Assembly (NCBI GenBank): GCA_016196065.1
Contig: JACPYL010000008.1
Location: forward strand, 496,001 to 560,000
Source of the DNA: Acidobacteriota bacterium
Lineage (GTDB): Bacteria > Acidobacteriota > Terriglobia > Terriglobales > Acidobacteriaceae
Reading direction: 5' to 3'
DNA: 64,000 nt
Shown: positions 1-9,385 of the stretch, one piece after another
Layout: every line of letters begins with the position of its first letter
Numbering within the stretch: the first letter of the stretch is position 1
The notes under the pieces: generated by a model
What the model was told of the DNA's origin: nothing
Databases searched by the model: none
What the model saw: only the letters and a program-made list of their open reading frames with translations
Translations under genes and position numbers: made by a program

Positions 1-690
1 CAGCGACACGCCGATATGCAATCCCTCGAACAGCACCGGGATACCAATCGGCAAGAGCGAGAAAAATACCAATGTCACCATTTCGCCGGCGAACATATTA
101 GCGAACAAACGAATCGTCAATGACATGATCCGGGCGAGGTGACTGAACACTTCGATCGGGAACATCAAGACCGGCAAGAACAGCCGGACCACGATCGGCA
201 GGTCTTTGTCCTGCGGCCCGATAAAGTGTTTCAAATATCCAATCGCGCCGTTGGTTCGGACGCCGTACAAGTTGTAATAAACCCAAGTCATCAACGCGCA
301 ACCGAGCGGCACCACGTTCACCGCCGTTGGCGATTCCAGTCCCGGGACGAGTCCAATCAAATTGCAGGAGAGGATGAACATTCCCAGCGTAATCAGATAT
401 CCGACGAACGGGTCCGCATGATGGCCGATCGTCTCGTGCGCCAGGTTGTTTACAAACCCGTAAATACCTTCCATGGTGTGCTGCAGGCTGCCCGGCTTCT
501 CCACTGACAACCGCATCCGCACCAGGACAAAAAATGCCGTCAGCAGCAGGACGACCAGGATCTCCATCGCCACCGCATTGGAAATCGGCGCCGCAGGGTT
601 CATCACGGGAACGCCAATCGCGTGCAGCAAAGCGAACACAGGTCCGCCGAAGATCCGATTCAGGAATTCAGTAAATACCAGTTGTTCCAT
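1..690 (-). CDS. atpB: F-type ATP synthase subunit a (partial, 3' end beyond window)
   Basis: Membrane subunit a of the Fo proton channel. 230 residues are visible from the ATG at 690; the C-terminal end lies left of the window. The hallmark helix is visible as SLTIRLFANMFAGEMV, whose Arg corresponds to the essential channel arginine of the family, and it is followed by hydrophobic sequence. The segment GHHADPFVGYLITLGMFI is also typical of subunit a. It lies downstream of the AtpI-like and AtpZ-like genes in the same orientation, the usual start of an atp operon, so atpE, atpF and others are expected beyond the left edge. Confidence 0.95.
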   Translation of the reverse strand, partial: MEQLVFTEFLNRIFGGPVFALLHAIGVPVMNPAAPISNAVAMEILVVLLLTAFFVLVRMRLSVEKPGSLQHTMEGIYGFVNNLAHETIGHHADPFVGYLITLGMFILSCNLIGLVPGLESPTAVNVVPLGCALMTWVYYNLYGVRTNGAIGYLKHFIGPQDKDLPIVVRLFLPVLMFPIEVFSHLARIMSLTIRLFANMFAGEMVTLVFFSLLPIGIPVLFEGLHIGVSL

Positions 691-800
691 ACGATTAGGT
701 AATGCAGCTTCGAGCTACAGGCTTGAACCTGATTCTTCCAGATTTCAAGACCGTCAGCGCCCAATTTTTCGCGGCTCGCAGCTCGTAGCTCGCAGCTTCT

Positions 801-1247
801 TTACTTCTTACGAAATGCAACGACCGCTTCGACTCCTGCCTCGGCCATCATGGCCGCCACCGGCAGGCAAAGCCCCCACAGGAACCCTCGGAAGGCCAAA
901 ACGGAACCCTTTAAGATAGCATACGCAGCCACTCCAACCAACCCGTAACGGACCAGGAAACGGCCGACAATCGCCCATCCCCGCTCCTTGCTCTGCTGGT
1001 TCACTACGCGGTCGCCAAGGGCCTCGACGCCGCTGATCAAGGTTCGGAAATTGACATAGGAAACGGCCGATCCAGCGGCCACACCGAGTGCGCCAACCCA
1101 ACCGTAATACCAGTAGACGGGTCCCAGGAGAAGCACGCCGACCACCAGGATTGTCCGCAGCATTCGGGGGATGGCGCGTTCGTGGAAAGTATCGAAAGGC
1201 GTGCTTTCGACTGGGGCGCTTGCTTCGGAGTTGGAGAGGTTACTCAT
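801..1247 (-). CDS. ATP synthase subunit I-like membrane protein
   Basis: 148 residues with about four hydrophobic segments (roughly residues 32-48, 50-66, 92-108 and 112-140). Size, hydrophobicity pattern and position directly before atpB fit the AtpI/ATPase subunit I family, thought to help assemble the c-ring. The start overlaps the upstream AtpZ-like gene by 8 bp, implying translational coupling. The family call rests on context and topology more than on motifs. Confidence 0.7.
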   Translation of the reverse strand: MSNLSNSEASAPVESTPFDTFHERAIPRMLRTILVVGVLLLGPVYWYYGWVGALGVAAGSAVSYVNFRTLISGVEALGDRVVNQQSKERGWAIVGRFLVRYGLVGVAAYAILKGSVLAFRGFLWGLCLPVAAMMAEAGVEAVVAFRKK

Positions 1248-1473
1248 CCCGGGAGGCCGACATCGCCATACGAATCATCTGATAGAAACCCAGCACTGCG
1301 CCCGCCAGGAGGCCGGCCAGATAAAGCCACTTGGTGTGAAGCCAGTAGTCGAGAAGTTTGCCAAAAAAGAACCCTACCAGGATTGCAGCCGGGATGATGA
1401 ATCCAATTTCGGAGTAGCGTGCGAGCGCCACCAGCGGATCTTTCTTCCCGGGAGGCGTGGAGGGCGCGGCCAT
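1240..1473 (-). CDS. AtpZ/AtpI-family small membrane protein
   Basis: 77 residues with two predicted helices (about 24-41 and 48-66), the glycine-rich pattern GFIIPAAILVGFFFGKLLD and the closing LLAGAVLGFYQMIRM. This is the typical shape of the AtpZ/putative F0F1-ATPase subunit family that precedes atpI and atpB and is linked to Mg2+/Ca2+ handling or rotor assembly. It is the first atp gene here, 180 bp after nuoN on the same strand, so it may be transcribed with the nuo genes. Confidence 0.75.
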   Translation of the reverse strand: MAAPSTPPGKKDPLVALARYSEIGFIIPAAILVGFFFGKLLDYWLHTKWLYLAGLLAGAVLGFYQMIRMAMSASRDE

Positions 1474-1653
1474 GCGGTGATTCTAAACTAGCCGCGGGCT
1501 GCGGGCGCCGAGCTACGTGCAACCAAATTTGCCGAGACCCTGTTCCGCCGGAGAAGCGGGCAAAATCATCAACCCAACCATCACTGAGTCGGAGGTGCTG
1601 AGGGGTGGGGGTGCGCGAAGCGCGAAGGTTCTAGCTCGTGGCTCGAAGCTGCC

Positions 1654-3159
1654 CTACTTCATCACCTGCGCCACATGCGTCGCCTGCGGAATCCCCAGCG
1701 ACCAGTTCACGCCTTGAATAAACGGCTCCGGATAGATCCCGATCATCAGGGTGGCCAGTGCAGTGACGGCGAGTGCAGCACGCATTCCATAGCTGACCTG
1801 CAGCGGCTCACTGACCGTCGATTCCCGCATGAACATCGCGTTAGCGACCTTTAAATAGTAGTAGAGGCCGAACAACGCGTAGAGCACGGCCACGCCGGCA
1901 AGCACGTAGTGCTGGCTTTCCACCAGGCTGAGGAAGATGTAGTACTTGCCGAGAAATCCCGCGGCGGGCGGAATGCCTGCCAGTGAAAGCAGGAACAGCA
2001 GCATGAGAACCGCTTCGACCGGTGCGCGCGAATAGAGGCCGGCGAGGTCGTCGATTTCATCCCCGATAATGTTGCGCTGGCGCAGCGACGTAATCACCGC
2101 AAACGCGCCCAGATTCATGAAGGTGTACACCAGGAGGTAAACGAGGATTCCCTTCATTCCGTCGAGGAACGCGGCACTGCCAGGCGCGGAAGTTCCGATC
2201 GCGACAAACGCGAGCAACATGTAGCCGACATGCGCGATCGACGAGTAGGCCAGCAGCCGCTTGGTGTTGGTCTGCGTGAGCGCGGCGAAGTTCGCGCCCG
2301 TCATGGTGGCGATGGCGACGAAGACAAACATCGGTGTGTAGACGGCGCGCAGCGGGAACAATCCGAATAGCAGGATGCGCAGCAACATTGCCCATGCCGC
2401 CGCCTTCACCGCCACGGACATGAATCCCGTGATGCTGGTGGGAGCGCCCTCGTAAGCATCCGGCGCCCACTGGTGAAAGGGGACCGCAGCAATCTTGAAG
2501 AGCAGGCCCACCATGGTCGTGATCAGCGCGATGATCAAAACAGGGTTGTGCGGATCCATCCGGGCAACGGCTCGTTGAATCAGGATCAAGTTCGTCGTGC
2601 CCGTGAGCCCGTACAGCAGCGATAGTCCATATGCGAAGATGCCGGAAGAAAACGCTCCCAGCAGCAGATATTTCAAAGCGGCTTCGTTGGATCGGCGGTC
2701 GCGGCGCAGGAATCCGACTAGCACATAAGTCGAGATTGCCATCAACTCCAATCCGATGAAGATCAGCACCACATCGATGCCGGCCGCCATGCACATCATG
2801 CCTACAACCGAGAGCAACAGCAGCGCGTAGTACTCGCCGTGATGCTCATCTTCAATTTCGAGATAGCGAACCGATATCAGAATGGCAATCGCTGCCGCGG
2901 CCAGAAATAAATACCAGAAGTAGATAGCGAAGCGATCGACCAGCAGCGAATTCAGGAATCCGATGCTGCCATTCGGCAGTACTCGCTGAATCTGACCCAC
3001 GCAGACCGCGGCAAACACCACGCCCATCAAAGCGCCGGCTGCGTTCACCCATTTCCACTGGCGGGGCACGATCAGGTCAATCAGCAGGATGCCCAGCGCA
3101 AAGATGGTGAGCTCCACCATGGGCAACATCAGCCGGTATTCGTTTGGCGAGATGCCCAT
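1654..3159 (-). CDS. nuoN: NADH-quinone oxidoreductase subunit N
   Basis: Antiporter-like proton-pumping subunit of respiratory complex I, 501 residues with about 14 hydrophobic helices. Conserved features are the KAAAWAMLLRILLFG and LLAYSSIAHVGYMLL segments (the latter holding the lysine and histidine region of TM7-8) and SLAGIPPAAGFLGKYYIF. Its ATG overlaps the nuoM stop by one base (TGATG), so the two are coupled. It is the last nuo gene, as is usual. Confidence 0.96.
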   Translation of the reverse strand: MGISPNEYRLMLPMVELTIFALGILLIDLIVPRQWKWVNAAGALMGVVFAAVCVGQIQRVLPNGSIGFLNSLLVDRFAIYFWYLFLAAAAIAILISVRYLEIEDEHHGEYYALLLLSVVGMMCMAAGIDVVLIFIGLELMAISTYVLVGFLRRDRRSNEAALKYLLLGAFSSGIFAYGLSLLYGLTGTTNLILIQRAVARMDPHNPVLIIALITTMVGLLFKIAAVPFHQWAPDAYEGAPTSITGFMSVAVKAAAWAMLLRILLFGLFPLRAVYTPMFVFVAIATMTGANFAALTQTNTKRLLAYSSIAHVGYMLLAFVAIGTSAPGSAAFLDGMKGILVYLLVYTFMNLGAFAVITSLRQRNIIGDEIDDLAGLYSRAPVEAVLMLLFLLSLAGIPPAAGFLGKYYIFLSLVESQHYVLAGVAVLYALFGLYYYLKVANAMFMRESTVSEPLQVSYGMRAALAVTALATLMIGIYPEPFIQGVNWSLGIPQATHVAQVMK

Positions 3160-4763
3160 CAGCGATTGCTCCCTTCAGGCTTGCTCACTGATCCGATGGG
3201 CACTGACTCGACCGGAGCCGCCTGCGCGTTGACCACTCCGTTCGCATGCGCGTTGTCGTGAATCGACTGCACCAGTTGATTCACCGGCTGTTCGAGGATC
3301 TGGAAGAATGGCTTCGGATAGAGGCCGATCCAGAATGCCAGGATCAGCAGCGGAGCAAACGTCAGCAATTCGCGCGGAGTGAGGTCATGTAATTTTTCAT
3401 TCTTGGGATTCGTCACCGGCCCGAAGAACACGCGCTGATAGAGCCACAATAAGTACGCCGCCGCGAGGATCACGCCGGGCGCTGCCCATGCTGCCCACTT
3501 CCAGTTTGCGGTGTACGCTCCTGCCAGGATCGTGAACTCGCCGACGAAGCCATTCAACAGCGGCAATCCCATCGACGACAGGAACATGATCATGGTGATG
3601 GTCGCGTACACCGGCATGACGTTCGAGATGCCGCCATATTCGGCGATTTCGCGGGTATGCCGCCTTTCATACAGAATGCCGACAATCAGGAAGAGCGCGC
3701 CAGTGGAGATCCCGTGATTGATCTGTTGCAGTACCGATCCGCTCAAGCCGGCCGAGTTCAATGCGAAAATTCCCAGCGTACAGAAACCCAAGTGACTCAC
3801 GGACGAATACGCCACCAGTTTCTTCATGTCCTTCTGCATCAGCGAAACCAGCGCGCCGTAGATGATGCCGACGATAGAGAGGCCAATCAGCCATCCCTGC
3901 ACCCGCTTATCCATCACCACGCTCGGGAAGAACGGCAGCGAGAAGCGCACGAAACCGTACGTTCCCATCTTCAGCAGGACCCCAGCCAGGATGACAGAAC
4001 CAGCGGTGGGAGCTTCCACGTGCGCATCCGGCAGCCAGGTGTGGAAGGGGAACATCGGTACTTTGATGGCGAATCCCAGAAAGAACGCAATGAACAGCCA
4101 GATGGCCGTCGCAAACGAAATCTGCGGTGCGGTCTTATAGAGTTCCGGGATACTGAATGTGAATACGTTCTGCACCGCGTGGTGATGGAAGTAGAGGAAC
4201 AGAATCGCCAGCAGCATCAACACCGAACCGAGCAGCGTATACAGGAAGAATTTGATCGCCGCATAAAGTTTGCGGGGACCGCCCCAGATGCCGATCAGCA
4301 GGTACATCGGGACCAGCATCGCTTCCCAGAAAACGAAGAACAAGAAGAAGTCGAGCGCCATAAAGACGCCCAGCATGCCAGTCTGCAAAACCAGAAACCA
4401 AACGTAGTATTCCTTCACGCGATTTTCAATCGCTGTCCACGAAGAGAGAATCGAAATCCATCCCAGCAACGTCGTGAGCATGATCAGCAGAAACGAGATG
4501 CCGTCGATGCCGAGGTTGTAACCCGCGCCGATCGAGGGAATCCAGTTGTTGGCAGTGCCTTCGACGAATTTGAATTGGGAAGTGGCGTCGAAACGCTGCG
4601 CCCAGAACATCGGCACGAGCGGCAGCGAAATCAGCAGGCCGCCCAGCGAGAAGATGTTGGCCACCCAGCGCACCGCCGCCTTGTTCGTGCCCGGCACAAA
4701 CAGGAGCACCAGCGCTCCCAGCAGCGGCGTGAAGAGGATGATGGAGAGAATATGAGTTTGCAT
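3159..4763 (-). CDS. nuoM: NADH-quinone oxidoreductase subunit M
   Basis: Antiporter-like membrane-arm subunit of complex I, 534 residues. Family signatures seen: FFVFWEAMLVPMYLLIGIWG (with the essential Glu), PFHTWLPDAHVEAPT, KKLVAYSSVSHLGF and LNGFVGEF. The C-terminal 35 residues are a polar tail rich in Ala and Asn, beyond the usual core. There is no Shine-Dalgarno motif before the ATG; instead a long inverted repeat occupies the nuoL-nuoM spacer. Confidence 0.96.
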   Translation of the reverse strand: MQTHILSIILFTPLLGALVLLFVPGTNKAAVRWVANIFSLGGLLISLPLVPMFWAQRFDATSQFKFVEGTANNWIPSIGAGYNLGIDGISFLLIMLTTLLGWISILSSWTAIENRVKEYYVWFLVLQTGMLGVFMALDFFLFFVFWEAMLVPMYLLIGIWGGPRKLYAAIKFFLYTLLGSVLMLLAILFLYFHHHAVQNVFTFSIPELYKTAPQISFATAIWLFIAFFLGFAIKVPMFPFHTWLPDAHVEAPTAGSVILAGVLLKMGTYGFVRFSLPFFPSVVMDKRVQGWLIGLSIVGIIYGALVSLMQKDMKKLVAYSSVSHLGFCTLGIFALNSAGLSGSVLQQINHGISTGALFLIVGILYERRHTREIAEYGGISNVMPVYATITMIMFLSSMGLPLLNGFVGEFTILAGAYTANWKWAAWAAPGVILAAAYLLWLYQRVFFGPVTNPKNEKLHDLTPRELLTFAPLLILAFWIGLYPKPFFQILEQPVNQLVQSIHDNAHANGVVNAQAAPVESVPIGSVSKPEGSNR

Positions 4764-4773
4764 AATGAATCGG

Positions 4774-4862
4774 CTTCTAGCTACTGGCCGCTAGCTTCTG
4801 GCAATCATTCCTGAATCGTTGCCTAAAACTGGTTCCGATCGCCAGGAGCCAGTAGCTAGAAG
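4774..4862. repeat. inverted repeat in nuoL-nuoM spacer
   Basis: Perfect 15-bp arms, CTTCTAGCTACTGGC at 4774-4788 and its reverse complement at 4848-4862, enclose about 59 bp that also contain a partial copy (GCTAGCTTCTGGC). The same word (GAGCCAGTAGCT) recurs at 7085-7096 in the nuoL-nuoK spacer. In the polycistronic nuo mRNA this would form a large stem between nuoL and nuoM. Confidence 0.7.
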
Positions 4863-4874
4863 CTAGTCGCTGCA

Positions 4875-7007
4875 TCACTTCCATACGTAATAAAATCCCA
4901 GCCCAACCAGCCCCGCTGTCATCACCAGTGCGTACCACTGCACCAGGCCCCATTCAAATAGGCGCGCTGGATAAGACAGCATCCGCGACAGAATCGCCGG
5001 TCCATTGACCAGCAGGCCATCGATGATCCATTTGTCCCACCAACTGGACAGAGTTCCAGCGGCGCGTGTGCCCCATCCAGCGCCGTTGACGGTGCCATCG
5101 ATCAAGTTGGTGTCAACCCACGCGGACGCTTCGCCCGCTCCCATTGCGCCCAGGCGGATGTTGCCGATCTTGCGGCGTCCGGTGAAGAGGTAGTCGTAGG
5201 CTTCGTCGACAAACCATTTGTTGAAGAGCGCGCGATAGAGCGGCGGTGCGGCGGCCGCGATCGGCTCGGGATAGTCTTTATCAGCGTGCGCGTAGTAGCG
5301 GTACGCCACCGATCCGCCCACAACAGCAGCCGCCACCGACAATCCCATCAGCGTCCATTCCCATCCGCGATGTTCTTCTTCTCCGGCAGGCCCGGCGGGC
5401 GCAACCGGCTCTTCGCCTGCGACTTCTGCTCCTGTCGCAAACACCGGCTCCAGGAATTTCTCGAAATGATTGGAGCCGCCAATGCTCGCAGGCCATCCCA
5501 GCCATCCCGCGCAGATCGAGCAGACGGCCAGCACTACTAACGGTCCGGTCATCGACTTGGGCGATTCGTGAACATGGTGTTCCACTTCATGGCTCATGCG
5601 AGGCTTCCCATAAAACGTCAGGAAAATCAGCCGAGCCATGTAGAACGCGGTCATCAGCGCGGTCGCAAATCCGATCAGCCACAGATACGGAAAGCCGCCG
5701 TGCGCGGAACGCCAAGCCTGCCAAAGGATTTCGTCCTTCGAGAAGAAGCCCGCCAGCGGCGGAATACCGGCAATCGCCAGCGTCGCAACCGCCATGGTCT
5801 TAAAGGTCGTCGGAATGCGCTTGTTCAGGTCACCCATATTGCGCATGTCCTGCTCGCCCGACATCGCATGGATTACCGAGCCCGCCCCGAGGAACAGGAG
5901 CGCTTTGAAGAACGCGTGCGTGAACACGTGGAAGACGCCCGCCGTAAAGGCGCCGACTCCCAACGCCAGGAACATGTATCCCAACTGTGAGACGGTTGAG
6001 TAGGCGAGGACGCGCTTGATGTCGTTTTGAACGAGTCCGATCGACGCAGCGAAGATTGCCGTGAGGGCACCGACGATGGCAACCGTCTTCATCGCGGTCG
6101 GAGCCAGCATGAAGACGGCATTTGACCGCGCCACCATATACACTCCCGCCGTCACCATGGTCGCGGCGTGGATCAGCGCGGAAACCGGCGTCGGGCCTTC
6201 CATCGCGTCCGGCAGCCAGACATAGAGGGGAATCTGCGCCGACTTTCCGCACGCTCCAACAAAGAGCAGCAGTGCGGCTGCCGTCAGGACCGGGTCGCCG
6301 AGAACGAAGTGCCCGTTGTGAATCGCGGCATTGATGTCAATGAAGCGGAACGATCCCAAATACCACAGCAGCGTAAACATGCCGAGCAGGAATCCGGCGT
6401 CGCCAATTCGGTTGACGATGAATGCCTTGTTGGCCGCGTCCGTCGCTGACTTGCGATGAAAATAGAATCCGATCAGCAGATATGAGCACAGCCCGACGCC
6501 CTCCCACCCTACGAACATCAGCGCATAGTTGTTCGCGAGGATCAGCGTGAGCATCGAAAACATGAACAGGTTCAAGTATCCGAAGAAACGGTAGTAGCCG
6601 CCTTCGTGCGCCATGTATCCGGTGGAGTAAATATGGATCAGCATGCCCACACCGGTTACGAACAGCAGCCAGATCGACGAGAGCGGATCCAGCAGGAAAC
6701 CGAAATCGGTGTGGAAGGAGGCGTGAGTGCCATCCTGTTTCAGGAACGTGAAATTGGAATCACCCGTGCCCAGCCAGGTGTAGAGGATAACTTCTTTCGG
6801 CTGATGATAGTTTTCCGGATGCTCCGGGATGCCCGACCACTGCGTGTATTGCCAGACAGCTCCACAGGCAAACAAGAACGTAACGACGATCGCTCCCACG
6901 CACACCGCATTCACCGCCGTCTTCGACATCTTGCGGCCAAAAAAGAGCATCATCGCGGCCCCGAAGGCCGGGAAGAGCGGGACGAGATAGATGTGGTCTA
7001 GAAACAT
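4875..7007 (-). CDS. nuoL: NADH-quinone oxidoreductase subunit L
   Basis: Distal antiporter-like subunit of complex I, 710 residues, with about 16 helices and the C-terminal amphipathic lateral helix region. Signatures: FVGWEGVGLCSYLLIGFYF, YVWLPDAMEGPTPVSALIHA, KRVLAYSTVSQLGYMF and IAGIPPLAGFFSKDEIL. A roughly 60-residue polar Ala/Glu/Pro segment (about residues 525-570) makes it longer than the roughly 610 residues usual in proteobacteria. The ATG is preceded directly by a GTCGTT-type repeat and not by a ribosome binding site. Confidence 0.96.
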   Translation of the reverse strand: MFLDHIYLVPLFPAFGAAMMLFFGRKMSKTAVNAVCVGAIVVTFLFACGAVWQYTQWSGIPEHPENYHQPKEVILYTWLGTGDSNFTFLKQDGTHASFHTDFGFLLDPLSSIWLLFVTGVGMLIHIYSTGYMAHEGGYYRFFGYLNLFMFSMLTLILANNYALMFVGWEGVGLCSYLLIGFYFHRKSATDAANKAFIVNRIGDAGFLLGMFTLLWYLGSFRFIDINAAIHNGHFVLGDPVLTAAALLLFVGACGKSAQIPLYVWLPDAMEGPTPVSALIHAATMVTAGVYMVARSNAVFMLAPTAMKTVAIVGALTAIFAASIGLVQNDIKRVLAYSTVSQLGYMFLALGVGAFTAGVFHVFTHAFFKALLFLGAGSVIHAMSGEQDMRNMGDLNKRIPTTFKTMAVATLAIAGIPPLAGFFSKDEILWQAWRSAHGGFPYLWLIGFATALMTAFYMARLIFLTFYGKPRMSHEVEHHVHESPKSMTGPLVVLAVCSICAGWLGWPASIGGSNHFEKFLEPVFATGAEVAGEEPVAPAGPAGEEEHRGWEWTLMGLSVAAAVVGGSVAYRYYAHADKDYPEPIAAAAPPLYRALFNKWFVDEAYDYLFTGRRKIGNIRLGAMGAGEASAWVDTNLIDGTVNGAGWGTRAAGTLSSWWDKWIIDGLLVNGPAILSRMLSYPARLFEWGLVQWYALVMTAGLVGLGFYYVWK

Positions 7008-7137
7008 GTCGTTAGTCGTCAGTCTTTGGTCGTTCGCTGTTCGTCATTCGCCGTTCGCTTTAGCCCGCCAGCAGCCAGAAGCTAGGAGCCAGTAGCTGTT
7101 ATTGCTCGTAGCTCGAGGCTCATAGCTCGAAGCCCGC
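7008..7137. repeat. composite word-repeat spacer between nuoK and nuoL
   Basis: The 130-bp spacer is built almost entirely of three word families: GTCGTTAGTCGTCAG and GGTCGTTCGCTGTTCGTC (7008-7059), CCAGAAGCTAGGAGCCAGTA (about 7073-7096), and GCTCGTAGCTCGAGG with CATAGCTCGAAGCC (7104-7135). The same words occur in other spacers of this window (see findings). No promoter or gene is visible. Confidence 0.65.
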
Positions 7138-7446
7138 CTACCATTTCAACAAATCAATCTCATCCACATTGATCGTCTCCTTATTGCGGAAGAAGGCGAT
7201 CAGGATGCCCAGGCCAACAGCAGCTTCAGCCGCAGCATCAACGACTACAAAGATCGCGAACACCTGCCCATGCAGGCCTCCCCACATGCGGGAGAAAGCC
7301 ACCAGGTTCAGGTTCACCGCGTTCAGGATCAGCTCAATCGACATCAGCACGATCACGACGTTGCGCCGCGTGAGCACGCCGATCACTCCCAGCACGAAGA
7401 GCGCAGCGGCAACGACGAGATAGTGGAGCGTGGTAATCGGAGTCAT
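7138..7446 (-). CDS. nuoK: NADH-quinone oxidoreductase subunit K
   Basis: 102-residue, three-helix complex I subunit starting [11 protein letters not shown]. The two conserved membrane glutamates lie in the [16 protein letters not shown] and [18 protein letters not shown] segments. The frame is open 14 codons further upstream, but family length and the typical N-terminus favour the ATG at 7446. It lies between nuoJ and nuoL as usual. Confidence 0.95.
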   Translation of the reverse strand: MTPITTLHYLVVAAALFVLGVIGVLTRRNVVIVLMSIELILNAVNLNLVAFSRMWGGLHGQVFAIFVVVDAAAEAAVGLGILIAFFRNKETINVDEIDLLKW

Positions 7447-7453
7447 AAGTTGT

Positions 7454-7525
7454 GTCGTTGGTCGTCCGTCCTTCGTCGTTCGCAACACATGCTGAGATCA
7501 ATCGGTTTCGCGAACGACCAACGAC
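7454..7525. repeat. GTCGTT-family inverted repeat in nuoJ-nuoK spacer
   Basis: GTCGTTGGTCGT at 7454-7465 and its perfect reverse complement ACGACCAACGAC at 7514-7525 can pair across about 48 bp. Both arms are embedded in longer degenerate GTCGTT/CGAACGACC tracts that fill most of the spacer between nuoJ and nuoK. Confidence 0.65.
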
Positions 7526-7538
7526 GAACGACCATCGA

Positions 7539-8066
7539 CTAAATCCTTTTCTTCGCCATAATCACCGCTCCCAGAATCGCGACCAGCAATAGCAGGGACG
7601 CGATCTCGAAAGCGAACGTGTATTGCCCCATACGGCCGGCTTCTCCGTAGAGCATGATGCCGATCTGTTGGGTGTTGGCGGATTCTGCCATTTGCTGGCC
7701 ACGTTCCACGAACAGGTCTTTGCCCTTCCACAACACGGACAGGAACAGCGCCAGCAGCGCCGCCGAGGCCAGCAATCCTACTGGCCACATGCGATTGAAC
7801 TGGTGTTCGTGCATGGTGCGTTCGAGGCTCACCAGCATGATCACAAACAGGAACAGCACCATGATGCCGCCGACATAGACAATGATCTGCACGCCAGCTA
7901 CAAACGGCGCGTAGAGCATCAGATACAGTCCGGCGACTGCCAGCAGTGCAACGATCAGCGCCAGGGCAGAATGAACGGCATTGCGGCGAGTAATGACGAT
8001 GAACCCACTGACCACGGCCAGTCCCGACAGCAGGTAGAAAAAGAATGGAGTCGCGACCGGAGTCAT
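7539..8066 (-). CDS. nuoJ: NADH-quinone oxidoreductase subunit J
   Basis: 175-residue, five-helix complex I subunit. The N-terminus FFFYLLSGLAVVSGFIVITRR and the pi-bulge helix region QIIVYVGGIMVLFLFVIML are diagnostic. The frame is open for another 174 codons upstream, but that part is antisense-like sequence lying over nuoH; the ATG at 8066 overlaps the nuoH stop by 4 bp and gives family length. Confidence 0.95.
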   Translation of the reverse strand: MTPVATPFFFYLLSGLAVVSGFIVITRRNAVHSALALIVALLAVAGLYLMLYAPFVAGVQIIVYVGGIMVLFLFVIMLVSLERTMHEHQFNRMWPVGLLASAALLALFLSVLWKGKDLFVERGQQMAESANTQQIGIMLYGEAGRMGQYTFAFEIASLLLLVAILGAVIMAKKRI

Positions 8067-9385
8067 CCGAGGATTACCCCCGCGATGGCGGTAAGAATCA
8101 ACACTCCCAGCGAAATCGGCAGCAGGACTTTCCATCCCACGCGCATGAGCTGATCGAAGCGGTAGCGAGGCCAGGTCGCGCGATACCAGATGTACAGGTA
8201 CATGAACACGCCCACTTTCAACACAAACCAGTACACGTTGCTCAAGCCTTCGGCCGTGTGTGTAACCAGCGCATGATTGCCGGAGCGCCCGCCGATGGCG
8301 ATCGCGAGCAGCACCAGCCCGATGAGCGCGAGCACCGCGCCGAATCCACCAAGGCCAATCGTCTGTGCCTGGAAGCCGCGCTGCCGGGGCATGCGCGCCG
8401 TCCCGACGAGGGCAACTGCAGCGAGCACCAGGAAAGTCAGCCCGGCAAAGAGCGAGAAAATAAAGTCCCAGGTTGGCCCATTCAACAGGTTGGGAAATGG
8501 GCGCATCCATCCGCCGAGCCAGAGCGTAACCGCGATCGACGAAACGGCGATCATCGCCGCATACTCGGCGAGCATGAAGAGCGACCATCGTAAGCCACTG
8601 TATTCCGTGTGAAATCCAGCGGTTAGTTCGGACTCGGCTTCGGGCAAATCAAAAGGCGCGCGGTTGGTTTCCGCAATCATCGCAACCGCGAAAATTCCGA
8701 AAGCGATGAAACCAAGCGGGAAAAATTTGAACAGAAACCAGACATGCTGTTCCTGCTGCGCTTGCACGATGCCGATCATGCTGAGCGTGCCTGTGCCGTC
8801 ACCTAACTTGGAAACGCCGTAGAGTCCAGTACCGTGCAGGCTGGTCATCAGGATTGCCGAGACAACTGTCAGTCCCATGGCCACTTCATAGGAAACCATT
8901 TGTGCGCTGGAGCGCAGCGCTCCCATCAATGGATAGTGTGAGTTTGAAGCCCATCCCGCCATCACCACACCCAGCACAGCGAGCGATGAAACGCCGAGCA
9001 TGAACAGAATGCCAATGTTCATGTCGCTGACAGCTTGCGAGGGCCCGAACGGCACCACCGTGTACACCGTGAACGATGCCAGCAGGCCGATCACGGGGGC
9101 AATCCAGAAAACGAACTGATCGGCTTCGGCTGGAATGATGTCTTCTTTCAGAAGGAGCTTGATTGCATCGGCAATCGGTTGCAGCAATCCGTGCGGTCCG
9201 ACGCGCATCGGGCCAAGCCGCACCTGGAAGTGGGCCAGCGCTTTGCGCTCGATCCAATTCATGGCGATCACGGCAACCGACACGCCCGCAAAAATGATCA
9301 GCACATAGATCAGCGCCCAAAGCTGGTTATTGGCTTGGCCGGGAGTCAGCGTGCTACCCAGATAGGACCGGAGGGAGTCGAGCAT
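8063..9385 (-). CDS. nuoH: NADH-quinone oxidoreductase subunit H
   Basis: Complex I subunit at the membrane/peripheral-arm junction that helps form the quinone chamber; 440 residues, longer than the roughly 330-350 usual. Signatures: ERKALAHFQVRLGPMRVGPHG, DAIKLLLKEDIIP, ETNRAPFDLPEAESELTAGF and YSGLRWSLFMLAEY. The extra length comes from a hydrophobic insertion around residues 310-385 (including ARMPRQRGFQAQ). It shares one base with the nuoD stop and 4 bp with nuoJ. Confidence 0.96.
   Translation of the reverse strand: MLDSLRSYLGSTLTPGQANNQLWALIYVLIIFAGVSVAVIAMNWIERKALAHFQVRLGPMRVGPHGLLQPIADAIKLLLKEDIIPAEADQFVFWIAPVIGLLASFTVYTVVPFGPSQAVSDMNIGILFMLGVSSLAVLGVVMAGWASNSHYPLMGALRSSAQMVSYEVAMGLTVVSAILMTSLHGTGLYGVSKLGDGTGTLSMIGIVQAQQEQHVWFLFKFFPLGFIAFGIFAVAMIAETNRAPFDLPEAESELTAGFHTEYSGLRWSLFMLAEYAAMIAVSSIAVTLWLGGWMRPFPNLLNGPTWDFIFSLFAGLTFLVLAAVALVGTARMPRQRGFQAQTIGLGGFGAVLALIGLVLLAIAIGGRSGNHALVTHTAEGLSNVYWFVLKVGVFMYLYIWYRATWPRYRFDQLMRVGWKVLLPISLGVLILTAIAGVILG

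Noticed and set aside
3657-4814. 385-residue open frame antisense to nuoM
   Set aside because: Arg/Gln/His-rich composition typical of antisense frames over a membrane protein gene.
8067-8588. N-terminal extension of nuoJ
   Set aside because: Lies inside nuoH in another phase and is unlike NuoJ; the ATG overlapping the nuoH stop is the real start.
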